Shown here: piece after piece, positions 1 to 9,234 of the stretch | How the letters are laid out: every line of letters begins with the position of its first letter | How positions within the stretch are numbered: position 1 is the stretch's first letter | DNA from: Blastococcus sp. VKM Ac-2987 | Lineage (GTDB): Bacteria; Actinomycetota; Actinomycetes; Mycobacteriales; Geodermatophilaceae | Assembly (NCBI RefSeq): GCF_026967805.1 | Contig: NZ_JAPVBG010000001.1 | Location: forward strand, 1,364,047-1,428,046 | Reading direction: 5' to 3' | DNA length: 64,000 nt | Notes under the pieces: generated by a model | What the model saw: only the letters and a program-made list of their open reading frames with translations | What the model was told of the DNA's origin: nothing | Database searches by the model: none | Program-made: the position numbers and the translations under genes

Positions 1-1
1 G

Positions 2-436
2 TACCACGACGTCGTCTACGACCCACGGCGCGCGGACAACGAGCAGGTCAGCGCCGACCGCGCCCGCGCCGGTCTGCGCGGGCTGGTCCCCGACGAGCGG
101 GTCGACGAGGTGGTGCGGCTGGTGCTGCTCACCGCCGGGCACGACGCCGCACCGGGCGACGCGAACGGCGCCGCCCTCTGCGACGCCGACCTCGCGGTGC
201 TGGCCAGCCCGCCGGCGGCCTACGCCGGCTACGCGTCGGCGGTCCGCGCCGAGTACGGGCACCTGGACGACGAGACGTTCACCGCCGGGCGGATCGCCGT
301 CCTGGAGCAGCTGCTGGCGCTGCCCCGGCTCTACCGGCTGCCCGCCGCGGAGGAGTGGGAGCCGCTGGCCCGCGCCAACCTCGGCGCGGAGCTCACCCTG
401 CTGAGGCAGCGGGCCGGCGGGGCTTCCGGAGCCTGA
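2..436 (+). CDS. HD-domain metal-dependent phosphohydrolase, 5'-truncated
   Basis: The frame is already open at the window edge, so the N-terminus is missing. The first visible residues read YHDVVYDPR, the HD signature of the COG4339-type predicted HD phosphohydrolases, followed by an NEQ motif and, about 65 residues in, an LCDADLAVL segment that fits the later metal-binding Asp of this group. About 144 residues to the stop are visible. The substrate is unknown. Its last 44 bases overlap the 3' end of the convergent DUF4031 gene. The family assignment rests on motif recognition; the biological role is open. Confidence 0.8.
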   Translation, partial: YHDVVYDPRRADNEQVSADRARAGLRGLVPDERVDEVVRLVLLTAGHDAAPGDANGAALCDADLAVLASPPAAYAGYASAVRAEYGHLDDETFTAGRIAVLEQLLALPRLYRLPAAEEWEPLARANLGAELTLLRQRAGGASGA

Positions 437-677
437 GCCCGGCGGCGAGCAGCCGCTGCAGCAGCTCCCGGCACTCGACCGGTTGGGCGCCGGCCGCCAC
501 CGCGACGTCGTAGAGGTCCTCGGGGACGTCGTAGTGGTCGCCCTGGAACGCCCGCCGCGGGATGCCCAGCTCGGCCGCCACGAAGGCGTGCAGCTCCGCG
601 TAGCTGACGTCGCTGACCAGGTGGGACCAGCGGCGGCCGCGCCACGGCCACACCGGGGAGTCGATCAGCACGGCCAC
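393..677 (-). CDS. DUF4031 domain protein
   Basis: A 94-residue protein with the characteristic DUF4031 pattern: N-terminal PVWPWRGRRWSHLVSD, then SYAELHAF, and GIPRRAFQGDHYDVPE. The whole product is one domain and its length is normal for the family. The start is a GTG at 677. The function is unknown; the conserved Trp, His and Asp residues look like a small enzymatic or binding fold, but that is inference. It is divergent from the oxidoreductase at 716 with only 38 bases between the starts. Its 3' end overlaps the HD-domain gene on the opposite strand. Confidence 0.85.
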   Translation of the reverse strand: MAVLIDSPVWPWRGRRWSHLVSDVSYAELHAFVAAELGIPRRAFQGDHYDVPEDLYDVAVAAGAQPVECRELLQRLLAAGLRLRKPRRPAASAG

Positions 678-702
678 GGGGAGCAGTCTGCCGCGCCCCG
701 AC

Positions 703-708
703 TAGCGT
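703..708 (+). promoter_or_regulatory. -10 element of a probable leaderless promoter
   Basis: TAGCGT lies seven bases before the GTG at 716. This is the spacing expected if transcription begins at the start codon, as in many actinobacterial genes. No Shine-Dalgarno sequence precedes this GTG, which supports both the start choice and leaderless initiation. Confidence 0.6.
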
Positions 709-715
709 CTGCCGG

Positions 716-1711
716 GTGAGCGCAGAGATCCGCTGGGGAGTCGTCGGTCCGGGCCGCATCGCCGAGAACGTGGTGCACGACTTCGCGCACGTGCCGAACG
801 CGCGGCCGGTGGCGGTCGCGTCGCGCTCGCAGGAGCGGGCCGACGCCTTCGCCTCCCGGCACGGGCTGGACCGGGCGCACGGCTCCTACGCGGCGATCAT
901 CGCGGATCCGGACGTCGACGTGCTGTACCTGGCCACCCCGCACCCGCAGCACCACGCGCTCGCGCTGGCCGCCCTCCGCGCGGGCAAGGCGCTGCTGGTG
1001 GAGAAATCGTTCACCGCCACCACCGCGGGCGCGGTCGAGGTGGTGGACCTGGCCCGGGAGACCGGCGTCTTCGTCATGGAGGCCATGTGGACGCGCTTCC
1101 AGCCGGCCGTCGTCGCGGTGCGCGAGCTCATCGCCGACGGCGCCATCGGCGAGATGCGCTCGGTGCAGGCAGACCTCGGCGTGGCCCGCGAGTACGACCC
1201 GGCCGACCGGCTCTTCGCCATGGCGCTCGGCGGTGGCGCGCTGCTGGACCTGGGCGTCTACGTCGTCTCCTTCGCCCAGATGCTGCTCGGCACGCCGCAG
1301 CGCGTCGTCGCCGCCGGTTCGCTGTTCCCGTCGGGGGTGGACGCCGACGCCTCGCTGCTCCTCGACTTCGGCGACGGCCGCACGGCCTCGCTCACCACCT
1401 CGCTGCGCAACGCCCTGCCCGGGCAGGCGCGGGTGTTCGGGACGACCGGCTGGATCGACGTCCTGCCCCGCTTCCACCACCCGGACACCATCGTGCTGCA
1501 CCGCGCCGGCGCCGAGCCGGAGACGATCACCCGCCCGCAGACCGGCACCGGGTACGCGCACGAGCTCGTCGAGGTCACCGAGTGCCTGCGCGCGGGCCGG
1601 AGCGAGAGCGCCGTCATGCCGCTGGCCGACACGCTCGTCGTGCAGGACGTGCTCGACCGGGCCGCGGAGCAGCTCGGCGTGCGGCACGCGGAGGCGGTCG
1701 ACGTCCTGTGA
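716..1711 (+). CDS. Gfo/Idh/MocA family oxidoreductase
   Basis: A 331-residue NAD(P)-dependent dehydrogenase. The N-terminal Rossmann fold opens with IRWGVVGPGRIA (GxGxxA), followed by ATPHPQHHA and the family signature EKSFTAT, in which Lys is the likely catalytic base. The C-terminal alpha/beta domain contains GGGALLDLGVY, the usual substrate-site region. Length is typical. The substrate (a sugar, polyol or dihydrodiol) cannot be deduced. The stop overlaps the GTG of the next gene (GTGA), so the two are probably translationally coupled. The promoter appears leaderless. Confidence 0.9.
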   Translation: MSAEIRWGVVGPGRIAENVVHDFAHVPNARPVAVASRSQERADAFASRHGLDRAHGSYAAIIADPDVDVLYLATPHPQHHALALAALRAGKALLVEKSFTATTAGAVEVVDLARETGVFVMEAMWTRFQPAVVAVRELIADGAIGEMRSVQADLGVAREYDPADRLFAMALGGGALLDLGVYVVSFAQMLLGTPQRVVAAGSLFPSGVDADASLLLDFGDGRTASLTTSLRNALPGQARVFGTTGWIDVLPRFHHPDTIVLHRAGAEPETITRPQTGTGYAHELVEVTECLRAGRSESAVMPLADTLVVQDVLDRAAEQLGVRHAEAVDVL

Positions 1712-2538
1712 TCGTCGTGACCGCCGCCGGCGGGGTCACCGGCACCGCCGTCGTCCGGACGCTGCTGTCCCGGGGCGAGGAGGTGCGCGCGGTCGTCCCG
1801 TCGAGCCGCCCGCGCCCCACTCTGGACGGGCTCGGCGCCGAGGTGGTCGTCGGGGACCTGACCGGCGACCTGTCCCCCGTCCTGGCCGGCGCCGACGCGC
1901 TGTACCTGATCTGGCCCAACTTCGACCCGGGCGAGGCGACCGGTGCACCGGAGGTCCTGGCGCAGGCGGCCCGGTCGGGGGTGCGCCGGCTGGTCTACCA
2001 CTCGGTGCTGCGACCCCAGGCCCGCGCGATGCCGCACCACGCGGCGAAGGACCGCGTCGAGGAGGCGCTCGACGGCGCGGTCGCCGGGACGGCGGCTCGG
2101 TGGCGGGTGCTGCAGCCCTGCGCCTACGCCGACAACCTCGACGGGCAGCTGGCCGCCGCCGTGCGGAGTGGCGAGCTGCGCAGCCCCTGGGGCCTGGAGC
2201 GGGCGCAGTCCTTCGTCGACCTGCGCGACGTCGCCGTGGCCGCGGCAGTGCTGCTCACCGCGGATGGCCTGGACAGCGGCACCTTCGAGGCCGTAGGCCC
2301 CGAGGAGCTGACCGCGCCCGACGTCGCCGCGCTGCTGTCCGCCCGCTCCGGGCGCCCGGTCACCGCCGTCGACGTCCGGGCCGACGACGACGGGACCTAC
2401 GCCGGCCGCTGCCGCACCACGATGTTCGACTGGTACCGCGCGCACGGGTTCACCGGCAGCCCGCGGGTGCTCACCGGCCTGCTCGGCCGGCCGCCGCGCA
2501 CGGTCGCCGAGCACCTGGCCGACCGCCCCACCGGCTGA
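1708..2538 (+). CDS. NmrA-like NAD(P)-binding protein (atypical SDR)
   Basis: A 276-residue protein starting with the GTG that overlaps the preceding TGA. The N-terminus VIVVTAAGGVTGTAVV is a glycine-rich dinucleotide-binding loop of the NmrA/atypical SDR type. YHSV and LQPCAYADN fit the family's central strand and substrate loop, but the classical SDR YxxxK pair is not evident. It could be a quinone reductase-like enzyme or a redox sensor. It forms a two-gene unit with the MocA-type oxidoreductase, so a shared substrate or redox role is likely but unproven. Confidence 0.85.
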   Translation: MIVVTAAGGVTGTAVVRTLLSRGEEVRAVVPSSRPRPTLDGLGAEVVVGDLTGDLSPVLAGADALYLIWPNFDPGEATGAPEVLAQAARSGVRRLVYHSVLRPQARAMPHHAAKDRVEEALDGAVAGTAARWRVLQPCAYADNLDGQLAAAVRSGELRSPWGLERAQSFVDLRDVAVAAAVLLTADGLDSGTFEAVGPEELTAPDVAALLSARSGRPVTAVDVRADDDGTYAGRCRTTMFDWYRAHGFTGSPRVLTGLLGRPPRTVAEHLADRPTG

Positions 2539-2646
2539 CCCCACGACCGGGTGATTCCACCCGTCCGGCTACAGCCGCCGCCGTCGGCTGCCGATATCCG
2601 TCCGAACAGGCCGCGCCCGCGGCCCACGGTTCGGGAGGACCCACCC

Positions 2647-3330
2647 ATGGCACTGCTCGAAGGACTCGCCGCCGTCGTCGCCAAGATCGCCGGTGCCGGC
2701 ACCGCGGCGCAGGTCGCCACCGGCCTGGGCATCGCGGCTGCCGGCGTGACCGGCGCCGGTGCCGCCGGCGCGCTCCCGGCCCCCGTGCAGGACGCCGTCT
2801 CGGCGACCGTGGAGTCGGTGACGTCGTTCGACATGGCCGGCTCCGACGACTCCACCGAGGTGGCGGTCGTCGAGACCGAGACCGAGTCCGAGACGGAGAC
2901 GGAGACCGAGACCGAGACCGAGTCGGAGACCGAGTCCGAGTCGGAGACCGAGACGGGAACCGAGACCGAGGAGCCCTCCGAGGAGGGCACCGAGGACGGC
3001 GCCGACGACAGCGACCTCCGCGGGCTGGACAACGCCGTCACCCACGCCGACGAGCACGCCCAGGACGCGCTGCAGGCCGCCCAGGCCCGCCAGGCGGCCC
3101 AGGACGCGGAGAAGGCCACCCGGGACGCCGCCAAGGAGGCCGAGAAGGCCGTCCGCGACGCCGCCAAGGAAGCCGAGAAGGCCGCCCGCGACGCCGCCAA
3201 GGCCCAGGAGCGGGCCGCGAAGGACGCCGAGAAGGCCGCCCACCAGGCCGCCGAGAAGACCGAGGAAGCTGCCGAGGAGGCCGCCGAGCAGGCCCGCGAG
3301 GACGCCGAGCGCGCCGCCGGCCGGAACTGA
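2647..3330 (+). CDS. Low-complexity Glu-Thr repeat and Ala/Lys/Glu coiled-coil protein
   Basis: A 227-residue product. The ATG at 2647 is chosen because of the GGAGGA sequence just upstream; an in-frame earlier start at 2551 would add an unlikely Arg/Pro-rich tail. Residues 1-50 are Ala/Gly-rich and hydrophobic, ending GALPAPVQDAV, a motif seen in small actinobacterial exported or membrane-associated proteins. Residues 75-110 are almost pure Glu-Thr/Glu-Ser repeats. Residues 120-227 are a highly charged helix with recurring RDAAKEAEKA units, likely a long coiled coil. No enzyme motif is present. A surface, envelope or DNA-associated role is possible; function is unknown. Confidence 0.75.
   Translation: MALLEGLAAVVAKIAGAGTAAQVATGLGIAAAGVTGAGAAGALPAPVQDAVSATVESVTSFDMAGSDDSTEVAVVETETESETETETETETESETESESETETGTETEEPSEEGTEDGADDSDLRGLDNAVTHADEHAQDALQAAQARQAAQDAEKATRDAAKEAEKAVRDAAKEAEKAARDAAKAQERAAKDAEKAAHQAAEKTEEAAEEAAEQAREDAERAAGRN
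2871..2970 (+). repeat. In-frame hexanucleotide repeat (GAGACC/GAGTCC type)
   Basis: About sixteen imperfect six-base units of GAGACC, GAGTCC and GAGACG encode the Glu-Thr/Glu-Ser tract of the surrounding gene. Unit changes are mostly synonymous or Thr/Ser swaps, so the acidic tract is conserved while the DNA remains slippage-prone. Any change in unit number stays in frame. Confidence 0.8.
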
Positions 3331-3338
3331 CGCCCGGA

Positions 3339-3367
3339 CGGCCGGGGCCCCGTGCGGGCCCCGGCCG
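3339..3367. terminator. Bidirectional terminator-like hairpin
   Basis: A perfect 12-base stem, CGGCCGGGGCCC with GGGCCCCGGCCG, closes a five-base loop. It lies between the stops of two convergent genes (3330 and 3377) and can serve both. There is no T-tract, as is usual in this GC range. Confidence 0.75.
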
Positions 3368-3376
3368 CCGCCGGTC

Positions 3377-4159
3377 TCAGGCCGACGCCCAGGCCAGCCC
3401 GGTCGCCTGGTCGGCCGTGGGCACGCGGGTCGGCGTCCCCCCTGCCCGGCGCACCGCGTCGGCGAACAGGCACGCGTCGATGACCGCGGCGCACCCCGGG
3501 TCGTTGTTGAAGTAGACGAGCACGTCGCCGCCCCCGTACGTGGCGGCCAGCCGGTCGGCCCACAGCCGGAGCGTCTCCGGCCGGTAGCGCCAGTTCTCCA
3601 GGCCGGTGTGGAAGCGCAGGTACCCCCAGTCGGCGGTGTGCCACAGCGGCGCGACCGGCTGCTCCATCCGGTCGGCCCAGCACAGCGCCGCCCCGTAGCG
3701 CTCCAGCAGCGCCCGGATCTCGTCGGTCCACCACGACTCGTGCCGCGGCTCGACGGCCACCCGCGTGCCGCCGGGGAACTGGGCCAGGCAGCTGCGCAGC
3801 AGCTCCGCATCGGCCTTCAGCGTGGGCGGCAGCTGCAGCAGGATCGCGTCCAGCTTCCCCTCCAGGCCCTCGGCGCGGCCCATCAGCCGGGCGACCGGCT
3901 CCTCCGGCTCGCGCAGCCGCTTGATGTGGGTGAGGAACCGGCTGGCCTTGACCGCCCACCGGAAGTCCGGCGGCGTCCGCTCGCGCCAGCGGACGAACGT
4001 CTCGCGCTCGGGCAGCCGGTAGAAGGCGTTGTTGCTCTCGACGGTGGCGAAGTGCTCGACGTAGTGCTCCAGCCAGAGCCGCTGGGCGAGCTTCTGCGGG
4101 TAGAAGGCACCGCGCCAGTCGCGGTACTGCCACCCCGACGTCCCGATGATCACCGTCAC
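3377..4159 (-). CDS. DUF72 (YecE-like) family protein
   Basis: A 260-residue TIM-barrel-type DUF72 protein. Visible family features are the N-terminal IGTSGWQYRDWRGAFYP, the TVESNNAFYRLP segment, FRWAVKASRFLTHIKRL, an FAVEPRH-like VAVEPRHESWW, and the late YFNNDPGCAAV. Length is typical. The start is the GTG at 4159; a TAGGCG element seven bases upstream resembles a leaderless -10. The biochemical role of DUF72 is not established. It is convergent with the repeat protein and shares a terminator with it. Confidence 0.9.
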   Translation of the reverse strand: MTVIIGTSGWQYRDWRGAFYPQKLAQRLWLEHYVEHFATVESNNAFYRLPERETFVRWRERTPPDFRWAVKASRFLTHIKRLREPEEPVARLMGRAEGLEGKLDAILLQLPPTLKADAELLRSCLAQFPGGTRVAVEPRHESWWTDEIRALLERYGAALCWADRMEQPVAPLWHTADWGYLRFHTGLENWRYRPETLRLWADRLAATYGGGDVLVYFNNDPGCAAVIDACLFADAVRRAGGTPTRVPTADQATGLAWASA

Positions 4160-4336
4160 GGTCAGCCGCCTACCCGGCGGGACCACGGGTGAACGTTCCC
4201 GGCGTCCGGAGCCGGCCCCTCCCCTTTTGGGGGGTCCCGGTACCCCACACCTCGGCTGCCTCCCCGCCGCTCCGCTCGACGACCGTGTGCACGTTCCCTC
4301 GATCGAGGCGACCGGACACGAACTGCGGAGAAGGCC

Positions 4337-6457
4337 ATGACCAGAACAGGACCGACCACCGGGCGTGGTCGCGGGAGAGGAGCCGGACCGGTGGCCACCT
4401 CCGCGACCGGACTGCTCCACGCCCCCAGCCGGAAGCGCCGCGCCGTGGCGGGAGGCCTCGCGGCCATCACCGCCACCGCCGGGCTCTTCGGAGTCGCCAC
4501 GAGCGCCTCTGCCGGCAACCCGCCGAGCGGGCCGGGCAACATCGAGGTCTTCCCCGACCGCGACATGATCGCCATCGAGGGCTACACCGCCCAGGCCGGC
4601 CAGACCGCGACCCTCACCGTCACCCGTGGCGGCCAGACCGTCGGCACCGCCACGGGGGTCGTCGACGACACCGGCTTCCGGGAGTGGAACCACGACTCCG
4701 CCAGCTGCTTCACCGGCGTCACGCCCGACCTCCGGGCCGGTGACGAGGTGTCGCTGTCGTTCAGCGGGTCCCCGCTGGTGGACGGCATGCGGGTCGGCTC
4801 GGCGGCGATCACGCAGGTCACCGCCAGCGACCCGGCCGAGGGGAACGTCAACTCCGTGACGTTCTCGGGCAGCTACGGCGCCGACGTGAACCTGGACCGG
4901 TTCGCCGTCGAGGTCGTCAACCCGGCGATGCGGGACGAGGGCGCCATCGGTGAGCGGGCGATCGGCTGGAGCCCCAACGAGGTGCCCGACGAGGTCCCGA
5001 CCGGCTACACGGTCTCGGGCACCGCGGCGAACGGCGAGTTCTCCGTGACGTTCGACGACCTGTCGCCGTCGGACCAGCAACTGGTGTTCGAGGGACAGGC
5101 GGTGGCGCTGAGCTGGATGGCCGAGGCCACCACCGTCGAGGCACAGCTCGGTCTGACCCTGGCCGAGTACGGGCTCGCCAGCGGTGGCGCACCCGGGTGC
5201 CCCCCCGGCCCGGACGGCGCCGAGCCCCCCGTCGGTGAGTACTCCACGGTGTGGAACGCCGACGGCACCGCAGCCACGGTCACCTGGGCGTCCGCGGCTC
5301 CGGTCGCGGGTGGGGCGCCGGTCACCGGTTACAGCGTCACCGCCATCGACCAGGCCACCCAGCGGCAGGAGGGCTACCGGGTGGGCGCGAGCACCACGCA
5401 GGTCGTCCTGGACGGCCTGACCGGCGGTGCCCTGTACACCATCGAGGTCCGCTCGATGGTCGGCAGCGAGATCGGCGCTCCGTTCGCCCTGGCCGGGACG
5501 ATCGCGCCGCCCAACGAGGACGGCTCGGGAGACACCACGGCTCCCGTGGTGACCACGACCCCCGAGCTGACCGGCACCACGGCGGTGGTGACCTCGTCCC
5601 TCACGCTGGCCGCCGACGAGGGGACTCTCTACTACACGACCGACGGCAGCCCGGTGACGACGGTGGAGGGCGGCAACGTCCCGTCGGCCACCGCGACGCT
5701 CTACACGGCGCCGATCCCCGTCACCACGGCCGACACCACCGTGAACTACGTCGCGATCGACGCGGCCGGCAACGCCACGCACGGCTCCGGTGTGGTGTCG
5801 CCGGCGCCCGCTGCCCCGGCCGTCGCGCCCACGGGTCTGGCGATCACCGGAACGGCCGGCGCCGGACCGGACCCGGCCGCGCCCCAGGGACGGGTCGACC
5901 TCGCGTGGAACCCGGTGCCGGACGCCACCGGCTACCGGGTCCGGGTGTTCCTGCGGACGGACGCGACGGCGACGGACGCGGCCACGGTCGTGCTCCAGCC
6001 CGACCGGGACGTGGTCGTGACCGGTACCACGGCCCAGGTCACCGGCCTGCCGAAGAGCGCCGACGGTCAGCGGTACGTCTTCCGGGTGCAGTCCCGGACC
6101 CCGGCCGCCACCGCGTACAGCACCCTGTCGGCGGGGGTCAACCACCGGGTCGTCGGTGACGACGTCGCGATCGGGCTGGCCCAGTTCCGGACCGGGGACG
6201 AGTTCCGCATCTCCGGATCCGGCACCGTGCCCGGGGCGACGATCACGGTGCACCGCACCAACGCCGCGGGCACCGGGCCGGTCGCGACCCCGCTCGCCGG
6301 CTACCCGACGGGTGTCGTCGGCGCCATCGAGGCCCCGGAGAACGTGGGCGCCTGGGAGATCACCGTCGACCCGGCACCCGCGACGGCACCGGCGGAGATC
6401 TGGATCAAGTCCAGCGAGGGCAGCGTCTCGGGGCCGTTCCCCGTCGAGGTCCGCTGA
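4337..6457 (+). CDS. Secreted fibronectin type III / chitobiase-C-type repeat protein
   Basis: A 706-residue exported protein. A basic N-terminal stretch ending SRKRRA precedes a hydrophobic segment and an Ala-rich cleavage site near residue 58 (ATSASA-GN), so it is a probable Sec substrate. Residues 60-300 are beta-rich and novel to me. Around 305-395 there is an Fn3 domain (ATVTWASAAPVAGG, then GALYTIEVRS). Residues 410-490 resemble the CHB_HEX_C domain (GTLYYTTDGSPVT, NYVAIDAAGN). A second Fn3 domain follows at about 500-600, then a beta C-terminus. No LPXTG or catalytic domain is visible. It likely acts in adhesion or cell-surface structure. Confidence 0.8.
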   Translation: MTRTGPTTGRGRGRGAGPVATSATGLLHAPSRKRRAVAGGLAAITATAGLFGVATSASAGNPPSGPGNIEVFPDRDMIAIEGYTAQAGQTATLTVTRGGQTVGTATGVVDDTGFREWNHDSASCFTGVTPDLRAGDEVSLSFSGSPLVDGMRVGSAAITQVTASDPAEGNVNSVTFSGSYGADVNLDRFAVEVVNPAMRDEGAIGERAIGWSPNEVPDEVPTGYTVSGTAANGEFSVTFDDLSPSDQQLVFEGQAVALSWMAEATTVEAQLGLTLAEYGLASGGAPGCPPGPDGAEPPVGEYSTVWNADGTAATVTWASAAPVAGGAPVTGYSVTAIDQATQRQEGYRVGASTTQVVLDGLTGGALYTIEVRSMVGSEIGAPFALAGTIAPPNEDGSGDTTAPVVTTTPELTGTTAVVTSSLTLAADEGTLYYTTDGSPVTTVEGGNVPSATATLYTAPIPVTTADTTVNYVAIDAAGNATHGSGVVSPAPAAPAVAPTGLAITGTAGAGPDPAAPQGRVDLAWNPVPDATGYRVRVFLRTDATATDAATVVLQPDRDVVVTGTTAQVTGLPKSADGQRYVFRVQSRTPAATAYSTLSAGVNHRVVGDDVAIGLAQFRTGDEFRISGSGTVPGATITVHRTNAAGTGPVATPLAGYPTGVVGAIEAPENVGAWEITVDPAPATAPAEIWIKSSEGSVSGPFPVEVR

Positions 6458-6467
6458 GCCCACCCGT

Positions 6468-6501
6468 CGAGGGCCCGTCACCACCCGGTGGCGGGCCCTC
6501 G
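6468..6501 (+). terminator. Rho-independent-type terminator of the Fn3 gene
   Basis: CGAGGGCCCG pairs with CGGGCCCTCG, and a smaller CCAC/GTGG helix forms inside. It begins 11 bases after the stop at 6457. Confidence 0.75.
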
Positions 6502-6530
6502 GTCTGCCCGGGATGTGGTGAGGTCGGGGC

Positions 6531-6899
6531 ATGGCCGACGCCCCCGCCCGCTTCAAGGACCTCTGCCTCGACGCCCGCGACCACCACGCGATGGCCGACT
6601 GGTGGTCCGCGGCGCTGGGCTACGTCCGCAAGGACGTGCTCGACGACGGCACCGTGCGCGAACGCGACTGGCCCGCGCTGATCGTCGACCCGTCGGGGGC
6701 CGGGCCCGACATCTGGTTCAACCCGGTGGTCGAGTCGAAGTGGGTGAAGAACCGCATGCACCTCGACGTCGTCGGCGACCGGGACGCACTGGTGGCAGCC
6801 GGCGCCCGGGTCGTGCGGACGCAGGGCGCCGACATCGACTGGCACGTGCTGGCCGACCCGGAGGGCAACGAGTTCTGCTGCTTCCCGCCGGAGGACTGA
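6531..6899 (+). CDS. VOC (glyoxalase/bleomycin-resistance) fold protein
   Basis: A 122-residue single-domain vicinal-oxygen-chelate protein. LCLDARDHHAMADWWSAALGY is divided between the first beta-alpha unit and the typical F/W-x-x-x-L-G-Y motif; NRMHLDV supplies the second-module His, and WHVLADPEGNEFCCF carries the final DPxGN-F signature. The glyoxalase-like subclass is common in actinobacteria and mostly of unknown substrate. Its start is an ATG after a GGTGAGG ribosome-binding site. It is convergent with groL and shares a terminator with it. Confidence 0.88.
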   Translation: MADAPARFKDLCLDARDHHAMADWWSAALGYVRKDVLDDGTVRERDWPALIVDPSGAGPDIWFNPVVESKWVKNRMHLDVVGDRDALVAAGARVVRTQGADIDWHVLADPEGNEFCCFPPED

Positions 6900-6914
6900 G
6901 GCCCCGCACGCCGA

Positions 6915-6946
6915 CAGGGGCGGCCCGCCGGAACGGACCGCCCCTG
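6915..6946. terminator. Bidirectional hairpin between the VOC gene and groL
   Basis: CAGGGGCGG pairs with CCGCCCCTG across a 14-base loop. It lies between convergent stops at 6899 and 6980. Confidence 0.7.
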
Positions 6947-6979
6947 CCGGGCAGTGCTGGTACTACGAAGGGGCTGGAC

Positions 6980-9056
<2,077 letters not shown>

Positions 9057-9083
9057 GTGTGCTCCCACGTTCGTGCGTGCGGA

Positions 9084-9106
9084 CGGCCCTCCGGATCGGA
9101 GGGCCG
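9084..9106 (-). other. Perfect hairpin in the cspA leader / thrC downstream region
   Basis: CGGCCCTCCG and CGGAGGGCCG flank a GAT loop. It sits in the 178-base gap between the thrC stop (9235) and cspA start (9056), 27 bases before the cspA GTG. It could end thrC transcription or form a structured cspA 5' leader. No other gene is visible in the gap. Confidence 0.6.
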
Positions 9107-9234
9107 GGTCCACCTCTTCCGCCCGTTCGAGCACGAACATGGAACTGGAACCGCGCGGGAAGGTACAGCAGCACCCGCCCTGTGCAGGCACTTCATCACC
9201 ACGGTGTCACCCGGATCGGGCGACGGACCACCCG

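Noticed and set aside
2551-2646. Upstream start for the repeat/coiled-coil protein
   Set aside because: It would add a Pro/Arg-rich leader and ignore the good GGAGGA before the ATG at 2647.
2871-2970. Repeated units considered as a CRISPR array
   Set aside because: Units are six bases, contiguous and in frame with a gene; there are no spacers and no cas genes.
9084-9106. cspA leader hairpin as a member of the TCC/GGA-loop family
   Set aside because: It has TCC and GGA but a GAT loop, a different stem and none of the conserved GTGACA or ACCGCGGCCAGG flanks.
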